Source: an uncultured Bacteroidia bacterium
Lineage (GTDB): Bacteria; Bacteroidota; Bacteroidia; J057; CALLMJ01
Reading direction: 5' to 3'
Assembly (NCBI GenBank): GCA_938005475.1
Contig: CALLNY010000072.1
Location: 1 to 46,672 of the forward strand
DNA: 46,672 nucleotides
A model generated the notes under the pieces. The model was not told where the DNA came from. It made no database searches and saw only the letters and a program-made list of their open reading frames with translations. Each line of letters starts with the position of its first letter. Position 1 is the first letter of the stretch. Below are positions 39,883 to 46,672 of this stretch, in pieces. A program made the position numbers and the translations under genes.

Positions 39883-39913
39883 TTGGAAAGTTGAGTTCGG
39901 TATTGTAATTTTG
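39883..39913 (+). promoter_or_regulatory. Promoter of a short RNA unit/leader
   Basis: TTG (39883-39885), 20 bases, TAATTTTG (39906-39913), full consensus. Transcription would start near 39920, only about 40 bases before a strong terminator hairpin. Confidence 0.75.
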
Positions 39914-39919
39914 TACACT

Positions 39920-39988
39920 GTTTTTTAAACGACTGAATGAAGTGCAATTTGAGTAATAAGAACTACTTAGTAAAAGTAGTTCTTTTTT
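39920..39988 (+). ncRNA. Putative small RNA or attenuated leader (~70 nt)
   Basis: Bounded by a full-consensus promoter and an 11-bp terminator hairpin, giving a predicted transcript of about 70 nt. It could be a free small RNA, or the leader of the ABC permease gene at 40021, whose expression would then need read-through. A 22-codon ORF (39937-40005, MKCNLSNK...) runs through the hairpin and may be a leader peptide or chance. It matches no RNA family that I recognise. Start inferred from the promoter. Confidence 0.45.
39958..39988 (+). terminator. Strong hairpin with U-run inside the permease leader
   Basis: AAGAACTACTT (39958-39968) pairs perfectly with AAGTAGTTCTT (39974-39984) around AGTAA, followed by TTTTT. 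Lies 33 bases before ATG 40021. Confidence 0.85.
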
Positions 39989-40020
39989 TATTAGGGTTAT
40001 CGTAGAACTTTTTAATTATA

Positions 40021-41019
40021 ATGAAAATTGCACGTAGTATTTTTTTTACGGTCAGCGTAATATGGGGTTTATCTACGATTTTATTTATCTTATTTAGATG
40101 GGTCATTGACCCCACTCAAATGTTGGCAGGGCAAAGAGTTGACTCCCAAACCTTACAAAACATTCGTAGAGAATTGGGTTTAGATTTGCCTTTATACCTC
40201 CAATACCTGAATTACCTAAACGATTTATCTCCAATAGGAATTATAAAGGATTACCATCAAGGTTATGGTTTTATAGGAAGTTTGGGAATTAAATTCCCTT
40301 TTTTAGGAGTTTCTTTCTTCTACAAAGAAAATGTATGGAACTTATTTACTCAGCATGTCTTTGCTACCTTTTTATTAGCAACGCTTGCAGTTATTCTTGC
40401 GTTTTTTGGGGCTTATTTTACAGGTAAATTTTTGTATTTAAGGAACATAATCTGTTGGACTTCTATCGTCAAATCCGTCAGTAATTTTCTTATTGCTTTA
40501 CCGTCTTTTGTGATAAGTATTTTATTGCTATGGTGGTTTAGTTTAGAATGGAACTTATTTCCAATATCAGGTTATTTTGTACAAAAAGATGTTTTAACTT
40601 TAAGAAACTATGTAGATTTATCGTATTTGGTTTTACCGATTATAGCTTCCGCTTTAAGACCATATGCTATATTCTTGCTGATGCTCCTACAACTTTTAGA
40701 GGAAGAGGAACAAAAAGAATATGTAAAAACAGCAAAATCAAAAGGTTTGAGCCGCTCTGCCATTTATGAGCAACATATTTTTCCTAATATATTGCTTACT
40801 TTAATTAGTGTATTTTTTAATTGGTGGGCATCTTTGTTAGCAGGTAGTTTTTTTATTGAATATATTTTTGATTATCCTGGAATCGGAAAATTGTTAGTAG
40901 AGTCTATTCTTCAAAACGATTATCCTATGGTTTCAGGGCTATGTCTAATAACGGCTGTAATGTTTTTAATCATCAATACTATCAATGAAATTTTGGTAAT
41001 TCGTTATCGTGTTAGCTGA
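40021..41019 (+). CDS. Oligopeptide/dipeptide ABC transporter permease (DppB/OppB family)
   Basis: 332 residues, six membrane helices. N-terminal signature RRELGLDLPLYLQYLNYL, the EAA loop EYVKTAKSKGLSRSAIYEQHIFPN that contacts the ATPase, and FFIEYIFDYPGIGKLLVESILQNDYPMVSG are diagnostic of the B-type peptide permease. Partner permease (C), ATPases and binding protein are not adjacent: the next genes are pyrR and pyrB. It sits behind a promoter-terminator leader and may be regulated by read-through. Confidence 0.88.
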   Translation: MKIARSIFFTVSVIWGLSTILFILFRWVIDPTQMLAGQRVDSQTLQNIRRELGLDLPLYLQYLNYLNDLSPIGIIKDYHQGYGFIGSLGIKFPFLGVSFFYKENVWNLFTQHVFATFLLATLAVILAFFGAYFTGKFLYLRNIICWTSIVKSVSNFLIALPSFVISILLLWWFSLEWNLFPISGYFVQKDVLTLRNYVDLSYLVLPIIASALRPYAIFLLMLLQLLEEEEQKEYVKTAKSKGLSRSAIYEQHIFPNILLTLISVFFNWWASLLAGSFFIEYIFDYPGIGKLLVESILQNDYPMVSGLCLITAVMFLIINTINEILVIRYRVS

Positions 41020-41099
41020 ATTACAACCCCATTTTGTTCGTTCTTTTTAGGCGTTTCACTATATGGAACATCAGTTTCTATCCTTTTATGTTTTTTTAT

Positions 41100-41107
41100 T
41101 ATTTTTG
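41100..41107 (+). promoter_or_regulatory. Candidate -7 box of pyrR
   Basis: TATTTTTG only four bases before ATG 41112, implying a nearly leaderless message; no -33 TTG. I see no PyrR-binding attenuator upstream. Confidence 0.35.
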
Positions 41108-41111
41108 CGTT

Positions 41112-41645
41112 ATGGAATCTCGTGAATTAGCGATAGAACGTTCAACGTTCGTAGAAATTTTAAAATCACTATCCCAACGAGTTGCAGAAGACTACAGAAC
41201 TGAAAAAGAGCTAGGTTTTTTAGGTATTCAAAAACGAGGTTCAGAGCTACTTAACTTGTTAAAACCTCTATTAAAAGACCTATTAACAGATTCTATACTC
41301 TATTTTGGGGATTTAGATATTACATTTTTCAGAGATGATTACAGAAAATCAGGGGCATTACTTAAACCTAATACTACGCATATTCCTTTTTCATTGGAGC
41401 AAAAACCTATTATTTTAGTGGATGATGTCCTTTTTACAGGGCGAACGGTACGTGCCGCATTAGATGCTATGCTAGCCTACGGAAGGCCTTCCTCCGTAAA
41501 ATTGTTAGTTTTAGTGGATAGAGAAGGCTTTCGCCAGCTACCTATTGAAGCTCAGTATATCGGAAAGAAAATAATCACTCGTCAGAATCAGCGTATAATT
41601 TTAGATTGTGAAAATTATCAAGTTTGGATTGTCAACCATGAATAA
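41112..41645 (+). CDS. pyrR: Bifunctional pyr operon regulator/uracil phosphoribosyltransferase PyrR
   Basis: 177 residues from ATG 41112 (MESRELAIERSTF), the normal PyrR size. The frame is open 26 codons earlier, but that part is hydrophobic and unlike the family. PRPP-binding motif IILVDDVLFTGRTVRAALDAM is complete, with LGFLGIQKRG and LDITFFRDD. PyrR makes UMP from uracil, and in Firmicutes binds pyr mRNA. Overlaps pyrB by eight bases, so the two are co-expressed. Confidence 0.9.
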   Translation: MESRELAIERSTFVEILKSLSQRVAEDYRTEKELGFLGIQKRGSELLNLLKPLLKDLLTDSILYFGDLDITFFRDDYRKSGALLKPNTTHIPFSLEQKPIILVDDVLFTGRTVRAALDAMLAYGRPSSVKLLVLVDREGFRQLPIEAQYIGKKIITRQNQRIILDCENYQVWIVNHE

Positions 41646-42594
41646 TAACCAAGAGACTACCCTAAGTACAAACCATTTATTAGATATCAGGACGTTACCT
41701 GTAAATGATATCACCATTTTGTTGGATACTGCAAAATCATTCAAAGAAATCTTACAAAGACCTAACAAGAAAGTTCCAGCATTAAGAGATATTACCATTG
41801 CCAATTTATTCTTTGAAAATTCTACGCGTACGCGAATTTCTTTTGAATTAGCAGAAAAAAGACTTTCAGCGGATACTATCCATTTTAGTGCAACAGGTTC
41901 AAGTGTAAAAAAAGGGGAGTCTTTGTTAGATACTGTGAACAACATATTAGCAATGAAAGTGGATATGATAGTGATACGACATGAGCAAAATGGCGCTCCT
42001 CATTTTCTCAGTCAATATATTCCTGTACCTATTATCAACGCAGGGGATGGTACGCATGAGCATCCTACCCAAGCCTTATTAGATGCCTTTTCTTTATTAG
42101 AAAAGTTTGGTTACCTTAAAGGACTAAAAATTGCTATTATTGGTGATATTTTACATTCTCGCGTAGCGCGTTCTAATATTCATTTACTAAAAAAGATGGG
42201 AGCAGAAATCACCGTTTGCGGACCACCTACGTTAATTCCTAATCATATTCAAGAACTCGGTGTTCAAGTCCATTATAATCTCATAGAAACTTTACAATGG
42301 TGTGATGCGGCTAACTTTTTACGTATTCAATTAGAACGCCAAAATATCAAATATGTCCCAACATTACGCGAGTATGCCTATTTATACGGATTGGACACTA
42401 CGAAATTCAAATCGTTAAATAAAAAAATAGTCATTTTACATCCTGGACCAATCAACCGAGGAATTGAGCTTAGTTCTGATATAGCAGACAGTGAACACGC
42501 TATTATTTTAGACCAAGTAGAAAACGGGGTTGCTATCAGAATGGCTGTGTTGTATCTATTAGGACAGAAAAATAAAATTCCTGTGCGAGCATAA
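41638..42594 (+). CDS. pyrB: Aspartate carbamoyltransferase catalytic subunit
   Basis: First committed step of pyrimidine synthesis. 318 residues from ATG 41638, which overlaps pyrR; the GTG at 41608 lies deeper in pyrR and is rejected. FFENSTRTRISFELAEKRL (carbamoyl phosphate STRTR), the loop Ser/Lys in SSVKKGESLLDT, IRHEQNGAPHF, NAGDGTHEHPTQALLDA and HPGPINRGIEL are intact. No regulatory pyrI follows. Confidence 0.94.
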   Translation: MNNNQETTLSTNHLLDIRTLPVNDITILLDTAKSFKEILQRPNKKVPALRDITIANLFFENSTRTRISFELAEKRLSADTIHFSATGSSVKKGESLLDTVNNILAMKVDMIVIRHEQNGAPHFLSQYIPVPIINAGDGTHEHPTQALLDAFSLLEKFGYLKGLKIAIIGDILHSRVARSNIHLLKKMGAEITVCGPPTLIPNHIQELGVQVHYNLIETLQWCDAANFLRIQLERQNIKYVPTLREYAYLYGLDTTKFKSLNKKIVILHPGPINRGIELSSDIADSEHAIILDQVENGVAIRMAVLYLLGQKNKIPVRA

Positions 42595-42616
42595 TTCGTC
42601 TAATTTTTTTATATAT

Positions 42617-44824
42617 TTAATTGGTTCTCTCTTTTTTAATTTCGTTTTTGAGGCAATTTAGTGAGATTTTGTGTTGAGGATTTTTGTAGAAAGATCGGTC
42701 TGGGAGGTTTATAGTAGGATCATGATAGGCAGATTGCATAAATTCTCCCCATATAGGTAAACACATAAATGCGCCTTGTCCGTAATAATAAGATTTAAAG
42801 AAGACCCTTCTATCAACACAGCCTGCCCAAATAGCAGTAACCATATTAGGAGTTATTCCAACAAACCAACTATCTGCATGACTTTGAGTTCTACCGTTCA
42901 TACCTGCGATGTCGGTGGGTATTCTGTAATTACTTCTTGCTTCAAAAGCAGTTCCATTGTTAGCAGTGTAACGTAAGCATTCTAAAGTGAAACGTGCACT
43001 TTTTTCTGATATAGCTTTTCTTTTGTGGGTAGTAAAATCAGCAAGAAGATTACCATTTTTATCTTCAATTTTGGTAACAAAGGTGGTTTGGTTCCAAATT
43101 CCTTGGTTAACAAAAGGCGCATAAGCAGATACTAATTCAAAAAGGTTTAGGTCTGCGGTGCCCATTCCTAAGGAAGGAACCGATTTTAATGGTGAAGTAA
43201 TTCCTAATTTCCCTGCAATATCAATTAAAAAATCAACTCCAACTTTCTGGGTTAATCTTGTGACGACGATATTATACATCATAGAAAAGGCTTGAATTAG
43301 GGGTAAAGGTTCCGTAATCCATCCTCCAATATTTTTGGGGGTCCATAAATCACCTTCTTGGGTTTTAATTGAGATAGGAGTATTTTGTTCTATGGAGCAG
43401 GGCTCTAAACCTTTTTCAAAAGCGGCGGCATAAACAAAAGGCATAAAAATAGTACCAGCTTGCCTTCTTTCTTGTTTAACTAAATCCATCGGAAAAAAAC
43501 GGTAATCAATACCTCCTACATAAGCTAAAATATGCCCGTTGGAAGGGTCAATGGTAATGAGTCCTGTATGAATTAATCCTGCATAATATTTTAGGGAGTC
43601 CCAAGGAGTTAAAACTGTATCTTTTTCGTAATTAGGAGATTTCCAATCAAAAACTTTCATTAACACATGTCTATCAAAAGATTTACGTATTTCTTCTTCC
43701 TTCAAGCCTGCATTTTTAGCGATATGATATCTTGGAGAGCGTTTCATGGCGGCAATTAAAATTTGTTCGTTTTTTTCCCAAGGTTTGCGTGTTTTAAGCT
43801 CCTGATTTAATAAATCTTGTAAATAAGGAATACGATTCTGTATAGCTCTTTCTGCATGCTCTTGTAAGCGTGAGTCTAATGTGGTATAAATTTTAAGACC
43901 ATCAGTATAAAGGTTATAATTATTTTTTTCGCACCATTCTTTTAAGAATTGTTGTAGGGCTTTTCGGAAATATAAAGCGGTTCCCTGAGGAACATAATCT
44001 TCATAATAATTTTTTTGAACCACACCAAGAGGTAAGCTTTTATATTTTTCGTATTCTTCTTTTGAAAGATATCCATATTTGTTTAATTGAGCTAGAACTA
44101 TGTTTCTACGTTCTAATGCTTTTTGGGGTTTTTTGATGGGGTGATATAAACTAGGTCCTTTTAAGATACCAACCAACAAAGCGCATTCATGCGGTTGTAG
44201 TTCATTCGCATTTTTATTGAAGTAGGTTTTTGCGGCTGTTTGTATTCCATGAATATTTCCACCGTAGTTAACTGTATTAAAATAAAACAGGATAATCTCT
44301 TCTTTTGAATAGTTACGCTCTAATAACCAAGCAACGATAGCTTCTCTGAGTTTTCTAAAAATACTTTTTTTCCTTCCTATGTTATCAAATAGATTTCTTG
44401 CTAATTGCATGGTTATAGTAGAACCTCCGCGTACTCTTCCCTCCGTCATTTCTACAAAAACCGCCCCTAACGCTCTCGTATCCACACCTTGATGATGATA
44501 AAAACGTATATCCTCCGTTGCTATTAACGCATTGATTAACGTTTTGGGTAAGTCTTTATATCGTATGTTAATACGAAACTGCTCATCATAAAAATTACCC
44601 AATAATTTACCATCTCTTGAATATACCTGACTAGATACCGCTAAATGGGGATTTTCTAAAGTCCTTAAAGATGGTATATCCCAAATTAATATCAGTAAAA
44701 AAAGGAACTGGATGATAATAATTCCTATTAAAAACTGAAATATTCTTTTTCTAAAATAATAAAAACGATGTTTCGGATTGAGAACTATATTGATTTTATG
44801 CTTAATATGCCTAATGAACTGCAT
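42617..44824 (-). CDS. Class A penicillin-binding protein: active glycosyltransferase, degenerate transpeptidase
   Basis: 735 residues. One N-terminal membrane helix, then a GT51 transglycosylase domain with catalytic motifs intact: ATEDIRFYHHQG (EDxxFxxHxG), RVRGGSTITMQLARNLF, RKLREAIVAWLLERNYSKEEI and YFNTVNYGG. The transpeptidase fold is recognisable, but all three active-site motifs are changed: SxxK is TIFM (458-461), SxN is MYN (516-518), and KTG-T is MNG-R (642-645). The flanking family sequence is kept (RRQAG...PFVYAAA, SHADSWFVGITPN). It should polymerise glycan strands but not cross-link peptides or bind beta-lactams covalently. Diverges from the ArsR-type gene. Confidence 0.9.
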   Translation of the reverse strand: MQFIRHIKHKINIVLNPKHRFYYFRKRIFQFLIGIIIIQFLFLLILIWDIPSLRTLENPHLAVSSQVYSRDGKLLGNFYDEQFRINIRYKDLPKTLINALIATEDIRFYHHQGVDTRALGAVFVEMTEGRVRGGSTITMQLARNLFDNIGRKKSIFRKLREAIVAWLLERNYSKEEIILFYFNTVNYGGNIHGIQTAAKTYFNKNANELQPHECALLVGILKGPSLYHPIKKPQKALERRNIVLAQLNKYGYLSKEEYEKYKSLPLGVVQKNYYEDYVPQGTALYFRKALQQFLKEWCEKNNYNLYTDGLKIYTTLDSRLQEHAERAIQNRIPYLQDLLNQELKTRKPWEKNEQILIAAMKRSPRYHIAKNAGLKEEEIRKSFDRHVLMKVFDWKSPNYEKDTVLTPWDSLKYYAGLIHTGLITIDPSNGHILAYVGGIDYRFFPMDLVKQERRQAGTIFMPFVYAAAFEKGLEPCSIEQNTPISIKTQEGDLWTPKNIGGWITEPLPLIQAFSMMYNIVVTRLTQKVGVDFLIDIAGKLGITSPLKSVPSLGMGTADLNLFELVSAYAPFVNQGIWNQTTFVTKIEDKNGNLLADFTTHKRKAISEKSARFTLECLRYTANNGTAFEARSNYRIPTDIAGMNGRTQSHADSWFVGITPNMVTAIWAGCVDRRVFFKSYYYGQGAFMCLPIWGEFMQSAYHDPTINLPDRSFYKNPQHKISLNCLKNEIKKERTN

Positions 44825-44838
44825 ACAATTGCTTTATG

Positions 44839-44846
44839 CAAAGGTA
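44839..44846 (-). promoter_or_regulatory. -7 box of the PBP gene
   Basis: Minus-strand TACCTTTG, 15 bases before the ATG at 44824; no -33 TTG at 20 bases. Confidence 0.45.
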
Positions 44847-44903
44847 TATGTTTTTTCAATTTTAAATGTACTACCTATTTTACAGTTATTATAAAATTAT
44901 TTG

Positions 44904-44911
44904 TATATTTG
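44904..44911 (+). promoter_or_regulatory. -7 box of the ArsR-type regulator
   Basis: TATATTTG, 15 bases before ATG 44926; rules against the longer frame from 44866. No clear -33 TTG. Confidence 0.5.
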
Positions 44912-44925
44912 TGAAAGAAATTTTA

Positions 44926-45243
44926 ATGAAAAAATCTTTTACTAAAGAGCAAGAACAAATTGCAAGATTTGCTAAAGCATTGTCACATCCTGCAAGAATT
45001 GCTATCTTACAATTACTTAACTCCCAAACCTGTTGTTATCATGGAGATATGGCCGAAGAATTGCCAATTGCGAAATCTACTCTTTCTCAACACTTGAAAG
45101 AACTTAAAGATGCAGGATTGATTCAAGGAAATATAACTCCGCCGACAGTTAAATATTGTATTAATAGAGAAAATTGGGAAACTGCCAAAGCCCTCTTAAA
45201 TGCTATCTTTGACAGCCCATTGAACGAAAATAATAATAAATAG
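44926..45243 (+). CDS. ArsR/SmtB-family winged-helix regulator
   Basis: 105 residues. KALSHPARIAILQLLNSQTCCYHGDMAEELPIAKSTLSQHLKELKDAGLI is the standard ArsR DNA-binding unit: alpha-helix, recognition helix KSTLSQHLKEL, then the wing GNITPPTVKYCIN (all positions shown in pieces). A CCYH cluster near residue 38 could bind metal or sense oxidation, but the classical CxCxxC of ArsR is absent. It is divergent from the PBP gene and convergent with a glycosyltransferase, so its target is not obvious; autoregulation is likely for the family. Confidence 0.85.
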   Translation: MKKSFTKEQEQIARFAKALSHPARIAILQLLNSQTCCYHGDMAEELPIAKSTLSQHLKELKDAGLIQGNITPPTVKYCINRENWETAKALLNAIFDSPLNENNNK

Positions 45244-45261
45244 TTAATTTTCAATAACTTG

Positions 45262-46338
45262 TTAGATAGAATTTTTTAAGTTTAATAATTCTCTGTAAAG
45301 TTTGACAAATTCATTTACCGTTGTTTGCCAATTAAATTGTAAGGAATAATCTTTTACTTTCTGTGCTTTTAAAGGATTATGATAAAACTCATTTACTTTC
45401 TCTATAAAGAAATCAGCCATATTTTGTGGCTCTTCGGTTGACCAATAATACGCAAAATCTTTACAAAATTCAGGGATACTGGCGTTTGGAAAGACAAAAA
45501 CAGGTTTACCAAACCGCATAGCTTCTAATGGTGGCATACCCATTCCCTCTAATTTGGAAGGAAAAACAAAAGCGTAACAATCACGTAGCAAATAAAATTT
45601 CTGCTCCTCACTTACTCTTCCGAGCCATTGTATACGATTCTCAAGTCCTTCTCTTCTGGCTTGTTCTTTTAATTTTTGGGCATAGTCTGTTTGGTCATCC
45701 CCCGCTAAAACTAAAAGGTATTCCGAAGGTAGTCGCTTGATAAAGGGCAGTAAAACTTGCCAATTCTTTTTGGGATGGATAACTCCAATCCCTAATATAA
45801 ATTTATGACTCCCTAAATAATATGATGTTACTAAATTTCTAGGTTCCGATACTTCTATACCATTATATATTACCTCAATCGGTAGAGAGATTTTTAAATT
45901 TTTTAAAATCTCATTTTTGGAGTACTCCGATATAGTCGTAACCCTAATACTCCTTTCTACCTTTTTTTGTAATCGCTTTAACCTTTTTTGAGCTTTATAA
46001 GTACTTTTTTCCTTTAAAAAATTTAAATCATGAATGGTAAGTAAATATAAAGTTTGAGAATTTCTTGGAAAAAAATTACTGTCCTGATGGACAGCATGCC
46101 ACAAATCGTATGACTTCATCCACCATGAAAAATAACGCCTACGCCAATCTGTAACCTCATATTCCACTTGTTTACCAAAATATCCTACATATTTACAAGG
46201 CACTAAAAAAGTAAATTGTATATCTTCATGCTTCTGTTGAGCTAAATATTTACCGTATTGTAGCGCAAATTGTCCTAATCCATTAAATGGATTTTTTAAG
46301 CGGTCTAAATCAATTAGAACGTTCTTCTTTTTTTTCAT
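45262..46338 (-). CDS. Glycosyltransferase family 4 (GT-B fold)
   Basis: 358 residues. N-terminal LIDLDRLKNPFNGLGQFALQYGK (acceptor-side glycine loop), HAVHQDSNFFP, TIHDLNFL, TTISEYSKNEIL, and the donor domain ILGIGVIHPKKNW, VLAGDDQTDY, RIQWLGRVSEEQKFYLLRD, then the E-x7-E motif FPSKLEGMGMPPLEAMRFGKP that binds the nucleotide sugar. It likely adds a sugar to a surface glycan or lipid; donor and acceptor cannot be told. Confidence 0.88.
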   Translation of the reverse strand: MKKKKNVLIDLDRLKNPFNGLGQFALQYGKYLAQQKHEDIQFTFLVPCKYVGYFGKQVEYEVTDWRRRYFSWWMKSYDLWHAVHQDSNFFPRNSQTLYLLTIHDLNFLKEKSTYKAQKRLKRLQKKVERSIRVTTISEYSKNEILKNLKISLPIEVIYNGIEVSEPRNLVTSYYLGSHKFILGIGVIHPKKNWQVLLPFIKRLPSEYLLVLAGDDQTDYAQKLKEQARREGLENRIQWLGRVSEEQKFYLLRDCYAFVFPSKLEGMGMPPLEAMRFGKPVFVFPNASIPEFCKDFAYYWSTEEPQNMADFFIEKVNEFYHNPLKAQKVKDYSLQFNWQTTVNEFVKLYRELLNLKNSI

Positions 46339-46351
46339 CTGTTTATTAACA

Positions 46352-46359
46352 CAAATTTA
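46352..46359 (-). promoter_or_regulatory. -7 box of the GT4 gene
   Basis: Minus-strand TAAATTTG, 13 bases before the ATG; nearest TTG is 24 bases upstream, longer than usual. Confidence 0.45.
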
Positions 46360-46541
46360 CTGTATTTTTTATTTCCTTGCGTTCAAAAAGTGTTGCTTCT
46401 AATTTTAATATGGAATATTAGATGGTTAGGGGCTATCTGTAATACTTAACTGATTGCTTATCAAAAATACATAATTTTCAAACTATTTAAATACTTTTGG
46501 TAGTATATGCATAAAATGGTTTCGTTTATTTAACTTTTCTC

Positions 46542-46549
46542 TATCTTTG
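46542..46549 (+). promoter_or_regulatory. -7 box of the Rpn-type gene
   Basis: TATCTTTG, four bases before ATG 46554; no -33 TTG. Confidence 0.4.
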
Positions 46550-46553
46550 CAAT

Positions 46554-46672
46554 ATGCTTATCGCTAATCCCATTTACGATGCCGTCTTTAAGTACTTGAT
46601 GCAAGACAAAAAAAGTGCTAAAATCTTGCTTCAAGCCATCCTTGAACTACCTATCCTTGATTTAGAACTTTC
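46554..46672 (+). CDS. Rpn/PD-(D/E)XK nuclease-family transposase, N-terminal fragment (3' end outside window)
   Basis: The 39 complete codons read MLIANPIYDAVFKYLMQDK and continue KSAKILLQAILEL. The NPxYDxVFKYLM-x-D-x-x-x-A-x-x-LL-x-x-I opening is the typical N-terminus of Bacteroidota Rpn/PDDEXK transposase-family proteins (recombination-promoting nuclease group). The catalytic residues lie beyond the window edge. It is usually a full-length gene of about 300 residues, and intactness cannot be judged here. Confidence 0.72.
   Translation, partial: MLIANPIYDAVFKYLMQDKKSAKILLQAILELPILDLEL

Larger units (their letters stand above)
39584..40020. other. 437-base AT-rich divergent intergenic region
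   Basis: Contains the cas6-like promoter boxes on the left and a complete short transcription unit on the right (promoter 39883-39913, terminator 39958-39988). The middle part shows only short repeats of ACTGTTT and a TTGATTATCAA palindrome. There are no CRISPR-like direct repeats and no tRNA. Confidence 0.6.

Noticed and set aside
39584-39905. Possible CRISPR array or leader next to the Cas6-like gene
   Set aside because: Only 7-8 base repeats (ACTGTTT) at irregular spacing; no 25-37 base direct repeats with spacers.
39548-39947. Two short reading frames (about 76-79 codons, one per strand) in the gap before the permease
   Set aside because: They overlap each other and the promoter elements, have AT-driven composition rich in Ile/Lys/Leu/Asn, and show no recognisable motif.
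41020-41111. PyrR-binding attenuator before pyrR
   Set aside because: No conserved PyrR-binding loop sequence or terminator hairpin found in the 92-base gap.
42595-42616. Terminator between pyrB and the PBP gene
   Set aside because: Only an AT-rich stretch with no stem of useful length.
42617-44824. PBP gene as a decaying pseudogene
   Set aside because: The frame is intact over 735 codons and the flanking transpeptidase-fold sequence is well kept; only catalytic motif residues differ.

Overview
The window is AT-rich bacterial chromosome from a member of the Bacteroidota. Five things point there. Many genes are preceded by the Bacteroidota promoter (TTTG, about 20 bases, TAnnTTTG). A large repeat protein ends in a gliding-type (CHU_C) C-terminal domain used by the type IX secretion system. 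There is a sensor that joins a periplasmic propeller and Y_Y_Y domain to a SpoIIE phosphatase. The F-type ATP synthase genes run atpB-E-F-H-A-G with no atpD/atpC attached. Shine-Dalgarno sequences are scarce. I cannot place it below phylum level. No rRNA, tRNA, complete mobile element or CRISPR array was found.

Layout. 1-4.9 kb: the end of an alpha-2-macroglobulin-like gene and a giant secreted PKD/repeat protein. 4.9-8.2 kb (+): a Gfo/Idh/MocA oxidoreductase, a lipoprotein and a polyprenyl-phosphate sugar transferase, probably one surface-polysaccharide operon. 8.3-16.6 kb (-): a minimal isc operon (iscS-iscU-iscA) with three near-identical operator-like palindromes, a lipB-galK-metal-receptor operon, a bacilliredoxin and a CcmF-type cytochrome c assembly protein. 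16.7-28.1 kb (+): coaD, ligA, a lipoprotein, dapB, two sugar-nucleotide epimerases, then a small membrane protein and the ATP synthase operon, ending at a strong two-way terminator facing acnA (-). 31.2-35.5 kb (+): a secreted KPVIYLYP-motif protein, an O-antigen-ligase-like protein, lgt and an outer-membrane DUF481-like barrel. 35.5-39.6 kb (-): a Cas6-like gene one base ahead of the SpoIIE sensor. 39.9-42.6 kb (+): a short promoter-to-terminator RNA unit, a lone oligopeptide ABC permease, and pyrR-pyrB. 42.6-46.3 kb: a class A PBP (-) whose transpeptidase motifs are all degraded, an ArsR-type regulator (+) and a glycosyltransferase (-). The window ends inside the start of an Rpn/PD-(D/E)XK transposase-family gene.

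Functional themes are cell-envelope and polysaccharide synthesis (sugar transferase, epimerases, ligase, Lgt, PBP, GT4), energy metabolism (ATP synthase, aconitase, cytochrome c assembly) and Fe-S/lipoate cofactor supply for aconitase and 2-oxoacid dehydrogenases.

The observations most worth following are: the Cas6-like protein without a CRISPR array, lacking the usual N-terminal-region histidine and coupled to a signalling phosphatase; the short structured RNA unit upstream of it; the pseudo-transpeptidase PBP; and the repeated operator of the isc operon. Several start codons are moved downstream here because a perfect promoter box overlaps or follows the longest-ORF start.
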